DNA of 64,000 nt from Mojavia pulchra JT2-VF2 (GCA_019359325.1 JAHHHN010000007.1:124001-188000); one strand, 5' to 3'; shown: positions 18,352 through 28,426, counted from the stretch's first letter. The notes: generated by a model from the sequence alone, not told the origin. Numbers and translations: made by a program.

Positions 18352-19611
18352 GCAACCTTAAATAGTTGTATTGCAGAAACTGGCATGGTCTGGTATAGAA
18401 GCAAAAGCCAGAAGATAAACTAATACCATTTCACAGTGAAATGATATAAGACGATATGCGACTGATGATCGCTACTGTGTAGGGGCAATCGCTCGATTGT
18501 GCTTTGCCCCTTGCCTTGTTTATCGAAAGTTAACCTAAAAATAAATTTTGCTTAGTTAAATTTTTACTTTTAAGTATTATCCTTTCTTAGGATGTACTTC
18601 AAAAGCTACATCAAGTTAACCAATTGCTAACATCATCTCATTGTATTGTTTTACTAAAGCTCGCATGCTACTATAGCTTCTAGCCAAAAGCAGACTACTG
18701 CTTTTCTAGTGCTAGGAAACGGACGTACTAATAGTTTGACAGTTATCTAAATATCACTGCCTTTAAAGTGATTAATTTATTTAACTCTAATACTAGGTAG
18801 TGATAGTGAACAAAGAGCTTTGTGGAACTTAGTAAGTTGAGTTCATAGACAGTTAGTTTGGTTAAAAGTTCTGTGTCAGCCAGTTTTCAGTGTCGGGTAA
18901 AAACAAAACCAGTATCTGTAAGATGGAGGCTGTTGCTAAAATTAAACATTTCCCAAAATCAAATATTTAGCCGTACATAGCGGTAACTATCTGTAAATAG
19001 TATTTCCACTTCACCTTATCTGGAGGATGGAGGTTATTGCTACGGTTCGATATTTCGTAAAATCAAATATTCAGCTGTACATAGGGCAACTGCCTATAAA
19101 TAATATTTCCACCTTCTCAACCAATCATGATTGACATCTGTGTAATCAGTATTACTAGAGTCTGCTTTATCTTTGGATACACGAAGAACAGAGATTACAC
19201 CTGGTGGGATAATAATTAAATTTCCCTCTGCGAGCTAGCAAACAAAATTTGCTTGAGCTATTGCTAAGAAGCCCAAACACAAGAGGGCTGTTCATACTAT
19301 GGGCGTTAAGAAATCCACGCGATTTTTTAACGAAGATTAATTTGTCTATAAATTCTGGCAATAAGTGATACCAGTTCATGGAGGGATGGCACTAAGATAA
19401 ACCGAAACCCTTTTGAAGATTGGGTTGAATGTGTAGCAGTGTAGGTGAAACTGTGCGTTCAATTGGCTTGTTGATATATTAAATAGTTCTTTCCCTAACA
19501 CCTTTATACCCTTGCGCCATAATTCTTCAGGATTTGTGCTTAACAAGGTTGTCATTTCGTCAAGGTCTGACTTCTGCAATATCCAACAAATTTGATTGAG
19601 GACTTTATTAG
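18352..19611. other. 1.26-kb region upstream of the FAAL gene
   Basis: No gene is recognised. It contains a tandem duplication (18917-19115, listed separately). The FAAL promoter is probably here, given the GAGGA-like ribosome site near 19598. The left part (18420-18540) is ordinary AT-rich DNA. Confidence 0.4.
18917..19115 (+). repeat. Imperfect tandem duplication of about 100 bp
   Basis: Two diverged copies, about 18917-19016 and 19020-19115, share GATGGAGG, AAAATCAAATATT, CTGTACATAG/CCGTACATAG and AATATTTCCACYT-type blocks. Their position upstream of the FAAL-ACP-reductase gene suggests a duplicated control segment. Confidence 0.65.
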
Positions 19612-22600
19612 ATGATCAAGTCTCAAGGCTTTAATAACTTGGCTGAGGTTCTTACTTACTGGGCTGAGGTACAGCCTGACCGTAGGGCTTATACAATGCT
19701 CGATCCTCATGGTGCAGAGGATAGCTATATTACCTACAAAGATATGTACTCCCAGGCTATTGATATAGCCCAAGGATTGTTATCCCAGGGACTGCGATCG
19801 CAGAATGCGATTTTGCTTTATCCACCTGGAATCGAATTTATAGTTGCATTCTTCGGATGCCTTTATGCTGGGGTGTTGCCTGCACCTGTCCATATCCCAA
19901 AACGCAATCGTTCCAACAAGAAAATTGCAGATATTGTTGTTGCCACAGAAGCCTCAGCAGTACTGCTTCCTACTAGCCATCAACAAGCTTTTCAGGATGT
20001 CTTAAGCAAAGAAGAAAACTGGCCCAAGGATTTGATTTATGTATCAACAGACATGACTAGAGAGGCAGCGAACTCTCAGAAGTTACCTCTGCCAGAGATT
20101 GATGGCTCGGCGATCGCATTTTTGCAGTTCACTTCTGGTTCGACCTCACTACCGAAAGGTGTGATGATTACTCATACAAATTGTCTTAATAACCTAGAGA
20201 TGATTGTGGCTATGAGTCACGCCAATGCCGATTCTACCTCAGTGTCTTGGTTGCCACACTATCACGACCTGGGTTTAGTCGCTCATCTTTTGCACAGCCT
20301 CTACAGTGGTGGTCATTGCGTACTACTCGCCCCAGCAACCTTTACTTCCCAACCAATACAATGGCTACGTGCCATTACTAAATACCGTGCCGGATATACA
20401 GGCGCACCCAACTTCGCCTATCAACTATGTGTTGATAAAATTCAGCCTAGCGAGCAAAAGACCCTCGATCTATCCTCGCTGCGGATGGCAATTAACGCTG
20501 CTGAACCCATCAATCCACAAACCATATCAGACTTCTGCGAAAAGTTTGCAGAAAACGGATTCAAGCCTCATATGTTCCTTCCTGCCTATGGCATGGCCGA
20601 GGCAACAGTATACATATCTTCTGGATATGTCGATCAAGACCCAGTTTTTAAGTCAGTTGACTGGGCAACACTGGGTCAGCACAACATAGCGCAAGAAGCG
20701 ATCAACAGCACGAAAGCAAAGGTTTTTGTCAGCTGTGGTCATCCTTGGCTAGACCAAAAGATTTATATTGTCGATCCTGAGCAAAATTGTGTATTACCCC
20801 CAAATCATATCGGGGAAATTTGGACTACTGGCTCTAACGTCATGGCTGGTTATTACAACAATCCAGAAGCCACAGCCAAGACCCTAGTTTCCTTACCAGA
20901 TGATGATCGGATTTACCTTCGTACCGGCGACCTGGGTTTTATTGACGAGAAAGGCGAACTATACATCACAGGCCGCATTAAAGACATCATAATTATCAAT
21001 GGTGTGAATTACTATCCTCAAGACATCGAGATTTGTGTTGAGCAAGCACATCCTGATATTCGCTTCAGCTGTGTCGCCGCCTTTAGTGTCCCTGGTGAGA
21101 ATGGAGAGGAATTAGTAATTTTTGCTGAATTGACAAAAGCTGGTGTGATCAATCTGCGTCGGTCTGCTTATTTGGAAGAACTGGCTGAAGCTATTTGTCT
21201 AGCTCTGGGAGAAAATTTTGAGATCCCGTTACGCCAACTCGTGTTTTTAGGACATATGCAGCTCCCGAAAACATCTAGCGGCAAAATCCGTAGACAACAG
21301 TGTAAACAAGAGTTTCTCCAAGGCAGTCCTGATGCTCTAGCTAGATGGCCTAAAGAAGAATCCACAACTCAATCTAAAGGAGACGTGAGTATGTTGAACA
21401 TTGAAAAGACATTTGAACGTATCACATCCATGGGGCCAATGCACCTCAAGGTTTTTACCAGTCTCATACAAATTCTGACTAAGAAATATCAGGTACGGAT
21501 GGCTGATTTCGATGTAGAGAAGTCAATCTTTTTCTATGGAATTGACTCTTTAAAAATCATTGAAATTCATAGCGCACTTGAAGGAGAACTAGGTTGTCAA
21601 ATTCCTACAGAAGCTTTTTTCTACGCAAATACCTTCTTGGGGATGATTGACGATATAGCTCATGCCATCTCTAGTGAAGACGGGCTAAAAGTGAGGCTAA
21701 CACACAGCCAACCTCTAAATGTAGAAATAGAAAACGCTTTAGAATACCTGCTTCGTCCTCGTGACAACCAAGTTGATGTGAGCCATCACGCCAAGACTTG
21801 TTTACTTACCGGAGCATCAGGTTTTGTCGGTACTTATTTTTTAAAAGAACTGCTCGACACCACTGATTTGAATATTGCTTGTTTAGTTCGAGCAGCCAAT
21901 GAAGAAGCAGGTTTGCAACGTATCAAAAAAACGGCGCGAAAGTTCGATGTCAAGCTCCTACCAGGATGGGAGAATCGCGTACAAATCATTATTGGTGATA
22001 TGTCTAAAAAGCGGTTTGGGCTAGATGATGATCGCTATGGAGAATTAGCACAAAACATTGATAGCGTATACCATGTAGCGGCTGTAGATAACTTCTATCT
22101 ACCATACGACATCATCAAGAACACCAATGTTGTTGGCACTATTGAAGTTGCAGATTTTGCATTAGCCGGAAAAGTGAAGCCTCTTTATAATGTGTCAAGT
22201 TGTGCTGCGTCCTTGCTAGAAGACTGCGTGGCTCAACCAATCCCCATTGGTCTTGTCAATGGATATGCACAAACCAAGTATGTGACAGAGCAAATCGTAT
22301 TACGCCTTGCAGAACAGGGATACCCGTGGGTCAACTATCGATTGGGCTACCTATATACCCTACGGGTTGAGCATATCCAGAAAAACACCCCATTGAGCAA
22401 ACTATTTGCCTTGATAGAAAAGGCTTACGAAAATATAGACGATGACTTTTTTATTGATGAAGATGCGTTTGAAAATTTCCTCTGCGCCATTTCTCATATA
22501 GGTTGTGTACCTGATATGGATGCTGATTTCGATTTGATGTCAGTTGAATATGCAGCTAAGGCGATCGTTTCTACATCATTACTGCCTACTGGTGAGAGAA

Positions 22601-22920
22601 AACACAACTATACTTTTTATAATCCACAACCTCTAGATTGGTCTGATGTAATTAGCTACTTTCAGAATTTGAATCAGCACGTTGAGATTGTGCCGCTCAG
22701 AACCTTCGTTGATAAGTATGAAGAGTATGTTCGTAATACAAATAAAAAGGGCATGAAACTCTTGAAATCGGTAGTATCACCTGAGTTAGAAAAACAATTT
22801 AATACGATGTTCAGGAATATCGATACAGACTGTATTAATACTTATTTGCACTGGTGTCCACCATGCGAGAAGCAGTTTACTCATCAATATGTAGATTTCG
22901 TGCTGAGTAGTGCTGAATAA
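19612..22920 (+). CDS. Fatty acyl-AMP ligase-ACP-thioester reductase fusion
   Basis: A 1102-residue three-domain enzyme. Residues 1-590 are a fatty acyl-AMP ligase with the P-loop-like motif FTSGSTSLPKG (173-183) and PAYGMAEATVY. Residues about 600-690 are an acyl carrier domain with Ser646 in GIDSLKI for the phosphopantetheine arm. Residues about 730-1095 are a short-chain-type thioester reductase with NAD(P)-binding TGASGFVG (733-740) and YxxxK (Y885, K889). The predicted reaction is to activate a free fatty acid, load it on the ACP, and release it by reduction to an aldehyde or alcohol after tailoring. Two desaturases follow in the same direction. The product is unknown; comparable FAAL-reductase fusions occur in cyanobacterial lipid and peptide pathways. 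Confidence 0.93.
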   Translation: MIKSQGFNNLAEVLTYWAEVQPDRRAYTMLDPHGAEDSYITYKDMYSQAIDIAQGLLSQGLRSQNAILLYPPGIEFIVAFFGCLYAGVLPAPVHIPKRNRSNKKIADIVVATEASAVLLPTSHQQAFQDVLSKEENWPKDLIYVSTDMTREAANSQKLPLPEIDGSAIAFLQFTSGSTSLPKGVMITHTNCLNNLEMIVAMSHANADSTSVSWLPHYHDLGLVAHLLHSLYSGGHCVLLAPATFTSQPIQWLRAITKYRAGYTGAPNFAYQLCVDKIQPSEQKTLDLSSLRMAINAAEPINPQTISDFCEKFAENGFKPHMFLPAYGMAEATVYISSGYVDQDPVFKSVDWATLGQHNIAQEAINSTKAKVFVSCGHPWLDQKIYIVDPEQNCVLPPNHIGEIWTTGSNVMAGYYNNPEATAKTLVSLPDDDRIYLRTGDLGFIDEKGELYITGRIKDIIIINGVNYYPQDIEICVEQAHPDIRFSCVAAFSVPGENGEELVIFAELTKAGVINLRRSAYLEELAEAICLALGENFEIPLRQLVFLGHMQLPKTSSGKIRRQQCKQEFLQGSPDALARWPKEESTTQSKGDVSMLNIEKTFERITSMGPMHLKVFTSLIQILTKKYQVRMADFDVEKSIFFYGIDSLKIIEIHSALEGELGCQIPTEAFFYANTFLGMIDDIAHAISSEDGLKVRLTHSQPLNVEIENALEYLLRPRDNQVDVSHHAKTCLLTGASGFVGTYFLKELLDTTDLNIACLVRAANEEAGLQRIKKTARKFDVKLLPGWENRVQIIIGDMSKKRFGLDDDRYGELAQNIDSVYHVAAVDNFYLPYDIIKNTNVVGTIEVADFALAGKVKPLYNVSSCAASLLEDCVAQPIPIGLVNGYAQTKYVTEQIVLRLAEQGYPWVNYRLGYLYTLRVEHIQKNTPLSKLFALIEKAYENIDDDFFIDEDAFENFLCAISHIGCVPDMDADFDLMSVEYAAKAIVSTSLLPTGERKHNYTFYNPQPLDWSDVISYFQNLNQHVEIVPLRTFVDKYEEYVRNTNKKGMKLLKSVVSPELEKQFNTMFRNIDTDCINTYLHWCPPCEKQFTHQYVDFVLSSAE

Positions 22921-23160
22921 GTAAGTGTGTGAACTGGTGCCAATTTAACTGAATAGTAGTCAGAAAACCTGCTCTACATTGGTTTAAATCTACCTGGTAA
23001 GGTGCGTTCTGAACATTAGTCCTAACGCACCACCATCGGATTTCTTGATGCTTTAGGCTATGGCATCAAACACCCTATAGGCTTATCATTTGTAGATTTT
23101 TCATGATTATCTAAACAAACTTTATCCAATAAGGAAACAAAGCTGAGAGGAACTTGTTAT
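22921..23160. other. Spacer between FAAL gene and first desaturase
   Basis: GGTGCGTT (23001-23008) pairs with AACGCACC (23024-23031), forming a hairpin without a T-run, so it is not a classical terminator. A GAGAGGAAC ribosome site precedes 23161. Confidence 0.5.
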
Positions 23161-24069
23161 ATGGCACAGATTAAACCAATTGATTTTGTTGAACGTAATA
23201 ATATGAGGACATTTTTGGCATTACTAAAAGACTGGATATCAATTTTCGTAATTGCTGCTCTTAGTATTTGGGCAAATAATATCTTTGTTTATTTGATTGC
23301 TGTGTGGTTAATAGGCGTTTTTCAATTTGCTCTTGGAGAAGCGTTCGTACATGAAGCAGTTCATCATAATTTATTTACTGAAAAATCATGGCATGAAAAG
23401 CTAGAATTTATATATAGCTATCCTTTCTTGAGGACACTTTCATCTTATCAGGCTCATCACTTTCCTCATCATAAGTACCTTTTAGCTAAAGGAGATTACA
23501 TACCTGAAGATTATGATTTTTTAGGATTGAATAAGCCGAATAAAAATGTATTTATGATCTTGTTCGTTAAACCTTTTCTCGGTTTTTCTGTATATTACTT
23601 TTTTTTAGAAGCAATATTGTATCCCTTAATTCAAGATTCCTTCAAATTTAGTTCATTACTCAAGGGTATAAAAAGTAATTACAAACTTTATTTGTTCTGG
23701 TTAATAGTTATTCTCACATTCAGTTTCTCAGGACATTTGGACATTTTACTCCTTTACTGGTTTGTGCCTTTATCATGGAGTTTCTCGTTTTTATCACTTT
23801 TGTCCGAGGTGCAAGAACATTTTAATACTTTCTCAGGTGCGAGATCGAATGTGAATCCTGTCATTAACTTTTTCTTTCATAATGCAGGTTATCACTATGT
23901 TCACCACTTGTGTCCTACTATTCCCTGGTATAAATTACCAGAAGCACATCAGGCTTTATGTGCAGATAATCCAGATATTTCACACAGCATTCTAGATACG
24001 TATAGACAATGCATACGTAACAATCAAAACGAAAATTTACCGCAAATCACAGCCTTACTTAATATGTAG
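23161..24069 (+). CDS. Membrane fatty acid desaturase-like di-iron enzyme
   Basis: A 302-residue integral membrane oxygenase. The three His boxes are HEAVHH (64-69), HHFPHH (99-104) and HYVHH (245-249). Hydrophobic segments flank them in the usual four-helix layout. The His pattern fits the broad desaturase/hydroxylase superfamily; whether it desaturates, hydroxylates or makes an acetylenic bond cannot be told from sequence. It sits between the FAAL-ACP-reductase gene and a second desaturase (30-bp gap), so the substrate may be the acyl chain held on the ACP, as for JamB-type enzymes that act on acyl-ACP. That parallel is inference. Confidence 0.88.
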   Translation: MAQIKPIDFVERNNMRTFLALLKDWISIFVIAALSIWANNIFVYLIAVWLIGVFQFALGEAFVHEAVHHNLFTEKSWHEKLEFIYSYPFLRTLSSYQAHHFPHHKYLLAKGDYIPEDYDFLGLNKPNKNVFMILFVKPFLGFSVYYFFLEAILYPLIQDSFKFSSLLKGIKSNYKLYLFWLIVILTFSFSGHLDILLLYWFVPLSWSFSFLSLLSEVQEHFNTFSGARSNVNPVINFFFHNAGYHYVHHLCPTIPWYKLPEAHQALCADNPDISHSILDTYRQCIRNNQNENLPQITALLNM

Positions 24070-24099
24070 AGATAAAAATTCTCACTTGAAGGAAATATA

Positions 24100-25227
24100 A
24101 TGCAAAATCAACAAACATACCGAGAATCTACAAAGCGAGCTAAAGAGCCTGCGAAAATGCTGAAATTTGGCAAAAATACTGGGTTTCAGATTGAGTTAAC
24201 ACGGCGCGTTAATGAGCTTTTTCAAACCACTGGACTACGAGAACGAGACTGTCCACAAATGTATCTGAAGACAGCTATCCTACTTCTGAGTTTTTTGGTT
24301 GTGTATGTGTCCTTGGTTTTCCTAGCACAAGCATGGTGGGTGGTTCTATCTTTAAGCATTTTGTTAGGACTGGTGATGGCTGGAATTGGGTTCAACATTC
24401 AGCACGATGGATCACATAATGCTTATTCCAACTATCCTTGGGTGAATAAGTTGATGGCCGCGACTATGGATCTGATTGGTTTTAGTTCCTATTATTGGCT
24501 GTGGGGGCATACTGTACTTCATCACAAGTATGTAAATATTACAGGCTATGACACCGACTTCGACCTTGGTACTTTGGCTCGGAAAACTCCTTTCCAGCCA
24601 TGGCTTCCACATCATCGTTGGCAACATTATTACATTTGGTTATTGTACGGTGTGTACCCAATCCACTGGCATTTTGTCAGCGATTTTGAAAGCTTCTTCC
24701 TTGAGGAATTCTACGATCGCCACTATCCTAGACCTAAAGGTGTGAATCTAGCCATCTTTTTAGTCGGAAAGGCCGTCTTTTTTACTCTTGCTTTTGGGCT
24801 TCCGCTGATGTTTCATTCGGTATGGACTGTGTTGATGTGCTATGTAGTAACATCATTCACGTTAGGTATAGTTTTGAATGTTGTTTTTCTATATGCACAC
24901 GAAGTCGAAGAAGCAACATTTCCTATGCCTCTAGAAGACACTGGCATAATAGAAAACGACTGGGCAATCCATCAGATTGAAACTACTGTCAACTTCCCCT
25001 GCAATCATTTGATGACTTGGTTCGTGGGCGGACTTAATTATCAGATTGAACATCATCTGTTTCCGAACATTTGTCATGTAAATTACCCTGCCATTTCTAG
25101 GGTAGTCGAGGAAACCTGCCAAGAATTTGGGGTGAAATACAAAAAGCATAAATCCATCTGGGCAGGTATATCATCACATTTCCACTGGATGCGCCGCCTG
25201 GGTATGGCGAATACAATGTCAATCTAG
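24100..25227 (+). CDS. Fatty acid desaturase, front-end/acyl-lipid type
   Basis: A 375-residue membrane desaturase with HDGSH (102-106), HTVLHH (137-142) and QIEHH (315-319). A Gln in the third box is typical of the front-end and linoleoyl-CoA desaturase-like branch. No cytochrome b5 domain is fused, so electrons probably come from ferredoxin. Ribosome site GAAGGAAA precedes the ATG by 7 bases, and the gene lies 30 bp after the first desaturase, so the two are probably one transcript. Together with the FAAL fusion they suggest a polyunsaturated acyl product. The position of desaturation is unknown. Confidence 0.9.
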   Translation: MQNQQTYRESTKRAKEPAKMLKFGKNTGFQIELTRRVNELFQTTGLRERDCPQMYLKTAILLLSFLVVYVSLVFLAQAWWVVLSLSILLGLVMAGIGFNIQHDGSHNAYSNYPWVNKLMAATMDLIGFSSYYWLWGHTVLHHKYVNITGYDTDFDLGTLARKTPFQPWLPHHRWQHYYIWLLYGVYPIHWHFVSDFESFFLEEFYDRHYPRPKGVNLAIFLVGKAVFFTLAFGLPLMFHSVWTVLMCYVVTSFTLGIVLNVVFLYAHEVEEATFPMPLEDTGIIENDWAIHQIETTVNFPCNHLMTWFVGGLNYQIEHHLFPNICHVNYPAISRVVEETCQEFGVKYKKHKSIWAGISSHFHWMRRLGMANTMSI

Positions 25228-25300
25228 TGCTGCATATTTGCGTGATGGTTTTAAGCAATTAACTAAAATTAACTATACCTGCTTAAGGGTAAGGGCAAGC

Positions 25301-25442
25301 TTAAGGAACTTCCAAATAAAAAAATATCCAATATTTAGAGTGCGTCAGTCAGAAAAACCCCTGACATACCGAGAAATTATTCGTACTGACGCACCTTACT
25401 AATAGTCAATTTGGAATAATTTATTTTTTGGTGTTCCGTTAA
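25301..25442. repeat. MITE-like element, 142 bp (TTAAGGAACTTCC ends)
   Basis: The left end TTAAGGAACTTCCAAATAAA is matched by the complement of the right end near 25413-25442. The ends resemble those of the element at 41151-41365. The interior has GGTGCGTCAGTAC-type palindromic sequence. Confidence 0.7.
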
Positions 25443-25464
25443 AGCTTTGCCTTGAGAAAAAATT

Positions 25465-25555
25465 GGTGTTGCTGAATCATGGGATGATTTCGCCCAATTT
25501 GGAACGAATTTTCAATCATTTCAACCGCCAATTCATCCCGCATTTATGCAACGCC
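25465..25555. repeat. MITE-like element, 91 bp (GGTGTTGCTGA ends)
   Basis: The 23-bp ends are imperfect complements: GGTGTTGCTGAATCAT at the left, and GGCGTTGCATAAATGC on the complement at the right, both ending GGGATGA. It is related to 16571-16728. Its right edge runs into the beginning of a longer reading of the transporter gene, which argues for the later start at 25582. Confidence 0.75.
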
Positions 25556-25581
25556 AAAAAATTTACTGTGGTGAAGTGTGT

Positions 25582-27504
25582 ATGTTGCGATCGCCTTTAT
25601 ATTTTCCTAACTTTCGCTGGCTGTGGTTAGGACAAACTATGATTTTGAGTGCTGCTCAATTTTGGTTTGTCTCGTTGACGTGGCTGGTACTGCAAAAAAT
25701 GGGTTCAGGATTGGCTGTTGGTACTGTATTAGTAGCGGCGGCAATCCCACGAGCATTATTTATGTTAATAGGAGGTGCAATCAGCGATCGCTTGCCCACC
25801 AGAAATGTCGCCACCATTGCAGCGTCGATTAATACTGTTTTGATTGGCTTGGCTACAACTTTGTTAGTATTTGATGCTGTTCAACTGATATATTTGGTTG
25901 CGATCGCTGTTCTGTTTGGATTGTTTGAAGCTATCTTATATCCAGCGATTCTTGCCTTATTGCCTCAATTAGTCAGAAAATCCCAACTAGCAGAAGCAAA
26001 CGCTTGGATGCAGAGCAGTGAACAGTTCACCGAAGTCATCGGCCCTGCTGGTGCGGGTTTTATGATTGGTGCGTTTGGATTAACCATTGCTTTTTTTATT
26101 AATACACTCATATTTGCGTTGGGTAGTTTGTTTATCTACCTGGTTCGGACTCGTCGTCGCCAACCCCTGGCAGCTGAAACACAGAAACCAGCTTTAATGG
26201 GTGAGATTATTTTAGGTTTAAAATATGCGTGGACACAGCCTGCTATCCGCATCAGCCTGTTACTCCTAGCGATGATTAATTTCGCTATGTTAGGGCCGAT
26301 CATCATCGGTGTTGCAGCCATGGTCAATGTACGGTTTGAAGGTAACGCCACAACATTTGGTTATCTGCAAGCAGCCTACGGTATAGGTGCATTAATTGGT
26401 GTCTTAGTTGCCAGCCAACTTAGTGCGGTTAAGAGTCCTAAAACTCCCCTAGTTTTGTTGTGTTATGGTCTGGGTGCAGGACTAATAGCACTAGGATTTG
26501 TGCAGGAATTTTGGATAGCAGCAGGAATAATTGCTCTAATGGGGATAGGGGGTGGTACTGTCACTGTAATGGGTATAACTTGGCTGCAACAGAATACAGC
26601 TGCAAATATGCAGGGAAGAATCATGGGTCTGACAATGTTTGCGGCTGTAGCTCTTGATCCTTTGTCTCAAGCTATCTCTGGGGCATTTCTTGAAGTTAGC
26701 CTGACAGGTTTATTTGTAGCTGCCGGAGCCACAATGTTACTCACTGCACTAGCTTCATCGATGAGCCGAACTCCTGAAGTTAAATCAGTCATTACTAATT
26801 TGTCATTGCCTATTTCTGAACCTGTGATTTCGGTGCATAATCTCAATCATTACTTTGGCTCAGGTGGACTACGCAAACAAGTATTATTTAACATTAATTT
26901 AGAAATTTATGCCGGAGAAATTGTGATTTTGACAGGCCCTTCTGGCTCAGGTAAAACTACTCTTCTGACTTTAATGGGTGGTTTGCGTTCTGCTCAAGAG
27001 GGTAGCTTAAAAATTTTGGGATACGAAATTTGCGGAGCTAATAAACAACAGTTAACTAAATTGCGCCGCCAAATTGGTTATATTTTTCAAGCGCATAACC
27101 TGATGACATTTTTAACGGCTCAAGAAAATGTGCGTATGTCATTAGAATTGCATGATCAGTATTTAAATAATGATATCAACAGCAAAGCGATGACCATGCT
27201 AGAGGCTGTTGGTTTGGCAGAGCGTCTCAATTACTACCCTGAAAATCTTTCTGGTGGGCAAAAACAACGGGTAGCGATCGCTCGTGCTTTAGTTAGCCAT
27301 CCTAAAATTATCTTAGCTGATGAACCTACTGCTGCACTCGATAAAAAATCTGGGCGCGATGTTGTTGAACTGATGCAGAAGCTTGCTAAAGAACAAGGCT
27401 GTACTATTTTACTCGTTACTCACGACAACCGCATTTTAGATATTGCTGACCGCATTATTTATATGGAAGATGGTCAACTCAAAGGTAATCATTACGAGTC
27501 ATGA
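25582..27504 (+). CDS. MFS permease fused to a DevA-like ABC ATPase
   Basis: A 640-residue fusion. The first ~390 residues are a major-facilitator permease of the EntS/drug-efflux type with about 10-12 membrane segments (FRWLWLGQTMILSAAQFWFV start, DRLPTRN loop). After a short linker a complete ABC ATPase follows: Walker A GPSGSGKTT, signature LSGGQKQR, Walker B IILADEPTAALD, switch VTHD. The ATPase closely resembles DevA, the ATPase of the heterocyst glycolipid exporter DevBCA. MFS proteins normally use ion gradients, so a covalent ABC ATPase is odd; it may power export or serve a separate ABC partner. Located right after the desaturases, it is a natural exporter candidate for the lipid product. 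ATG 25582 is preferred because upstream codons lie in a MITE. Confidence 0.88.
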   Translation: MLRSPLYFPNFRWLWLGQTMILSAAQFWFVSLTWLVLQKMGSGLAVGTVLVAAAIPRALFMLIGGAISDRLPTRNVATIAASINTVLIGLATTLLVFDAVQLIYLVAIAVLFGLFEAILYPAILALLPQLVRKSQLAEANAWMQSSEQFTEVIGPAGAGFMIGAFGLTIAFFINTLIFALGSLFIYLVRTRRRQPLAAETQKPALMGEIILGLKYAWTQPAIRISLLLLAMINFAMLGPIIIGVAAMVNVRFEGNATTFGYLQAAYGIGALIGVLVASQLSAVKSPKTPLVLLCYGLGAGLIALGFVQEFWIAAGIIALMGIGGGTVTVMGITWLQQNTAANMQGRIMGLTMFAAVALDPLSQAISGAFLEVSLTGLFVAAGATMLLTALASSMSRTPEVKSVITNLSLPISEPVISVHNLNHYFGSGGLRKQVLFNINLEIYAGEIVILTGPSGSGKTTLLTLMGGLRSAQEGSLKILGYEICGANKQQLTKLRRQIGYIFQAHNLMTFLTAQENVRMSLELHDQYLNNDINSKAMTMLEAVGLAERLNYYPENLSGGQKQRVAIARALVSHPKIILADEPTAALDKKSGRDVVELMQKLAKEQGCTILLVTHDNRILDIADRIIYMEDGQLKGNHYES

Positions 27505-27732
27505 AGAGCTTTGTGCAGCGTTCGTTTAGAAGCTCTTACCACTTTTGTGGTGCGTGCAAATAGCTTCCATCGCATCTAATTCTTCTTTTTTGAAAAACAA
27601 TTCACCGTCAATCGCTTTCTGACCATACTTTACGCTACGCTTTTTTTGAAGTCAGCCTTGACATCTCGACTTCTTATACAAATATAATTATAGAAATAAT
27701 TAAAGCTAAAACTAAAATTAAATATTCAATCT

Positions 27733-27761
27733 AAGCCGGTGATGTAATTCCCGGCTTTTTT
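27733..27761 (+). terminator. Rho-independent terminator
   Basis: AAGCCGG (27733-27739) pairs with CCGGCTT (27751-27757), followed by a T-run. It lies about 230 bp after the MFS-ABC gene and probably ends the lipid transcript. Confidence 0.75.
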
Positions 27762-27981
27762 GGTAAATCAACAAAAACTCAAATAAATGTCAAATCAACT
27801 GAGAATTTTAGTGTAATAAATACTTACAAAAAATGAAATTTAAAATCTGCTATGACAATTTCTATGTCTAATATTCCATAAAACATCTAATTATTGAGAA
27901 CTCTACCATGAAACATATTTAACTAAACTAAATGCTTTAACAGTCAAGGAGATTGCTAGAGATTGCATTGATATTTTTTCC

Positions 27982-28173
27982 ATGCTTAAAACTTATGGTA
28001 TTGAATGTCCTAGATGCAATTCCACTCGGCTTGTGAAGATTGGTAGATCTAATGACGTACAAAAATATCTATGTAATGACTGCGATCGCACTTTTCAAGA
28101 AAGACCACGGTTTGTGTGTGAATGTTTAATTTTAGGTCATCAGCTAAAATGTCAGTCTTGTCCTCAGTTCTAA
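27982..28173 (+). pseudogene. Truncated IS1-like transposase fragment (zinc-ribbon part)
   Basis: The 63-residue frame has CPRCNSTRLVKIGRSNDVQ and YLCNDCDRTFQ, a two-CxxC zinc ribbon like the N-terminus of InsA-type transposases. The rest of the transposase is missing, so it is a remnant. Confidence 0.6.
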
Positions 28174-28288
28174 TCCCGTCTCTAAACTACTTCTGAAATT
28201 TTGTTCTCTCTAAACATTCTGCTCGCACGCGATCGCTTGCGATGAACAAAAAAAATTTCAACTTTTGCTATTCTCAAATTAACAAACA

Positions 28289-28426
28289 ATGGTGCTTATG
28301 GCTTACGAATCTTGGTCACAAGTGGTAATTCGCACAGTTCTGGAATGGGAAAAACGTAAAGCCGAGCTAAAGTCTACCTCGGATATTCCAGAACAAACAA
28401 CAAAGTCCAAAAACAAAACTGCCTAG
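28289..28426 (+). CDS. Possible small protein or gene tail
   Basis: A 45-residue frame (MVLMAYESWSQVV start) ending at a TAG that overlaps the xisF-tail remnant on the other strand. No family is recognised and there is no clear ribosome site. The last ~25 bp match DNA just beyond the stop of the real xisF near 50425, so part of this is duplicated flank rather than coding. Low confidence. Confidence 0.25.
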   Translation: MVLMAYESWSQVVIRTVLEWEKRKAELKSTSDIPEQTTKSKNKTA

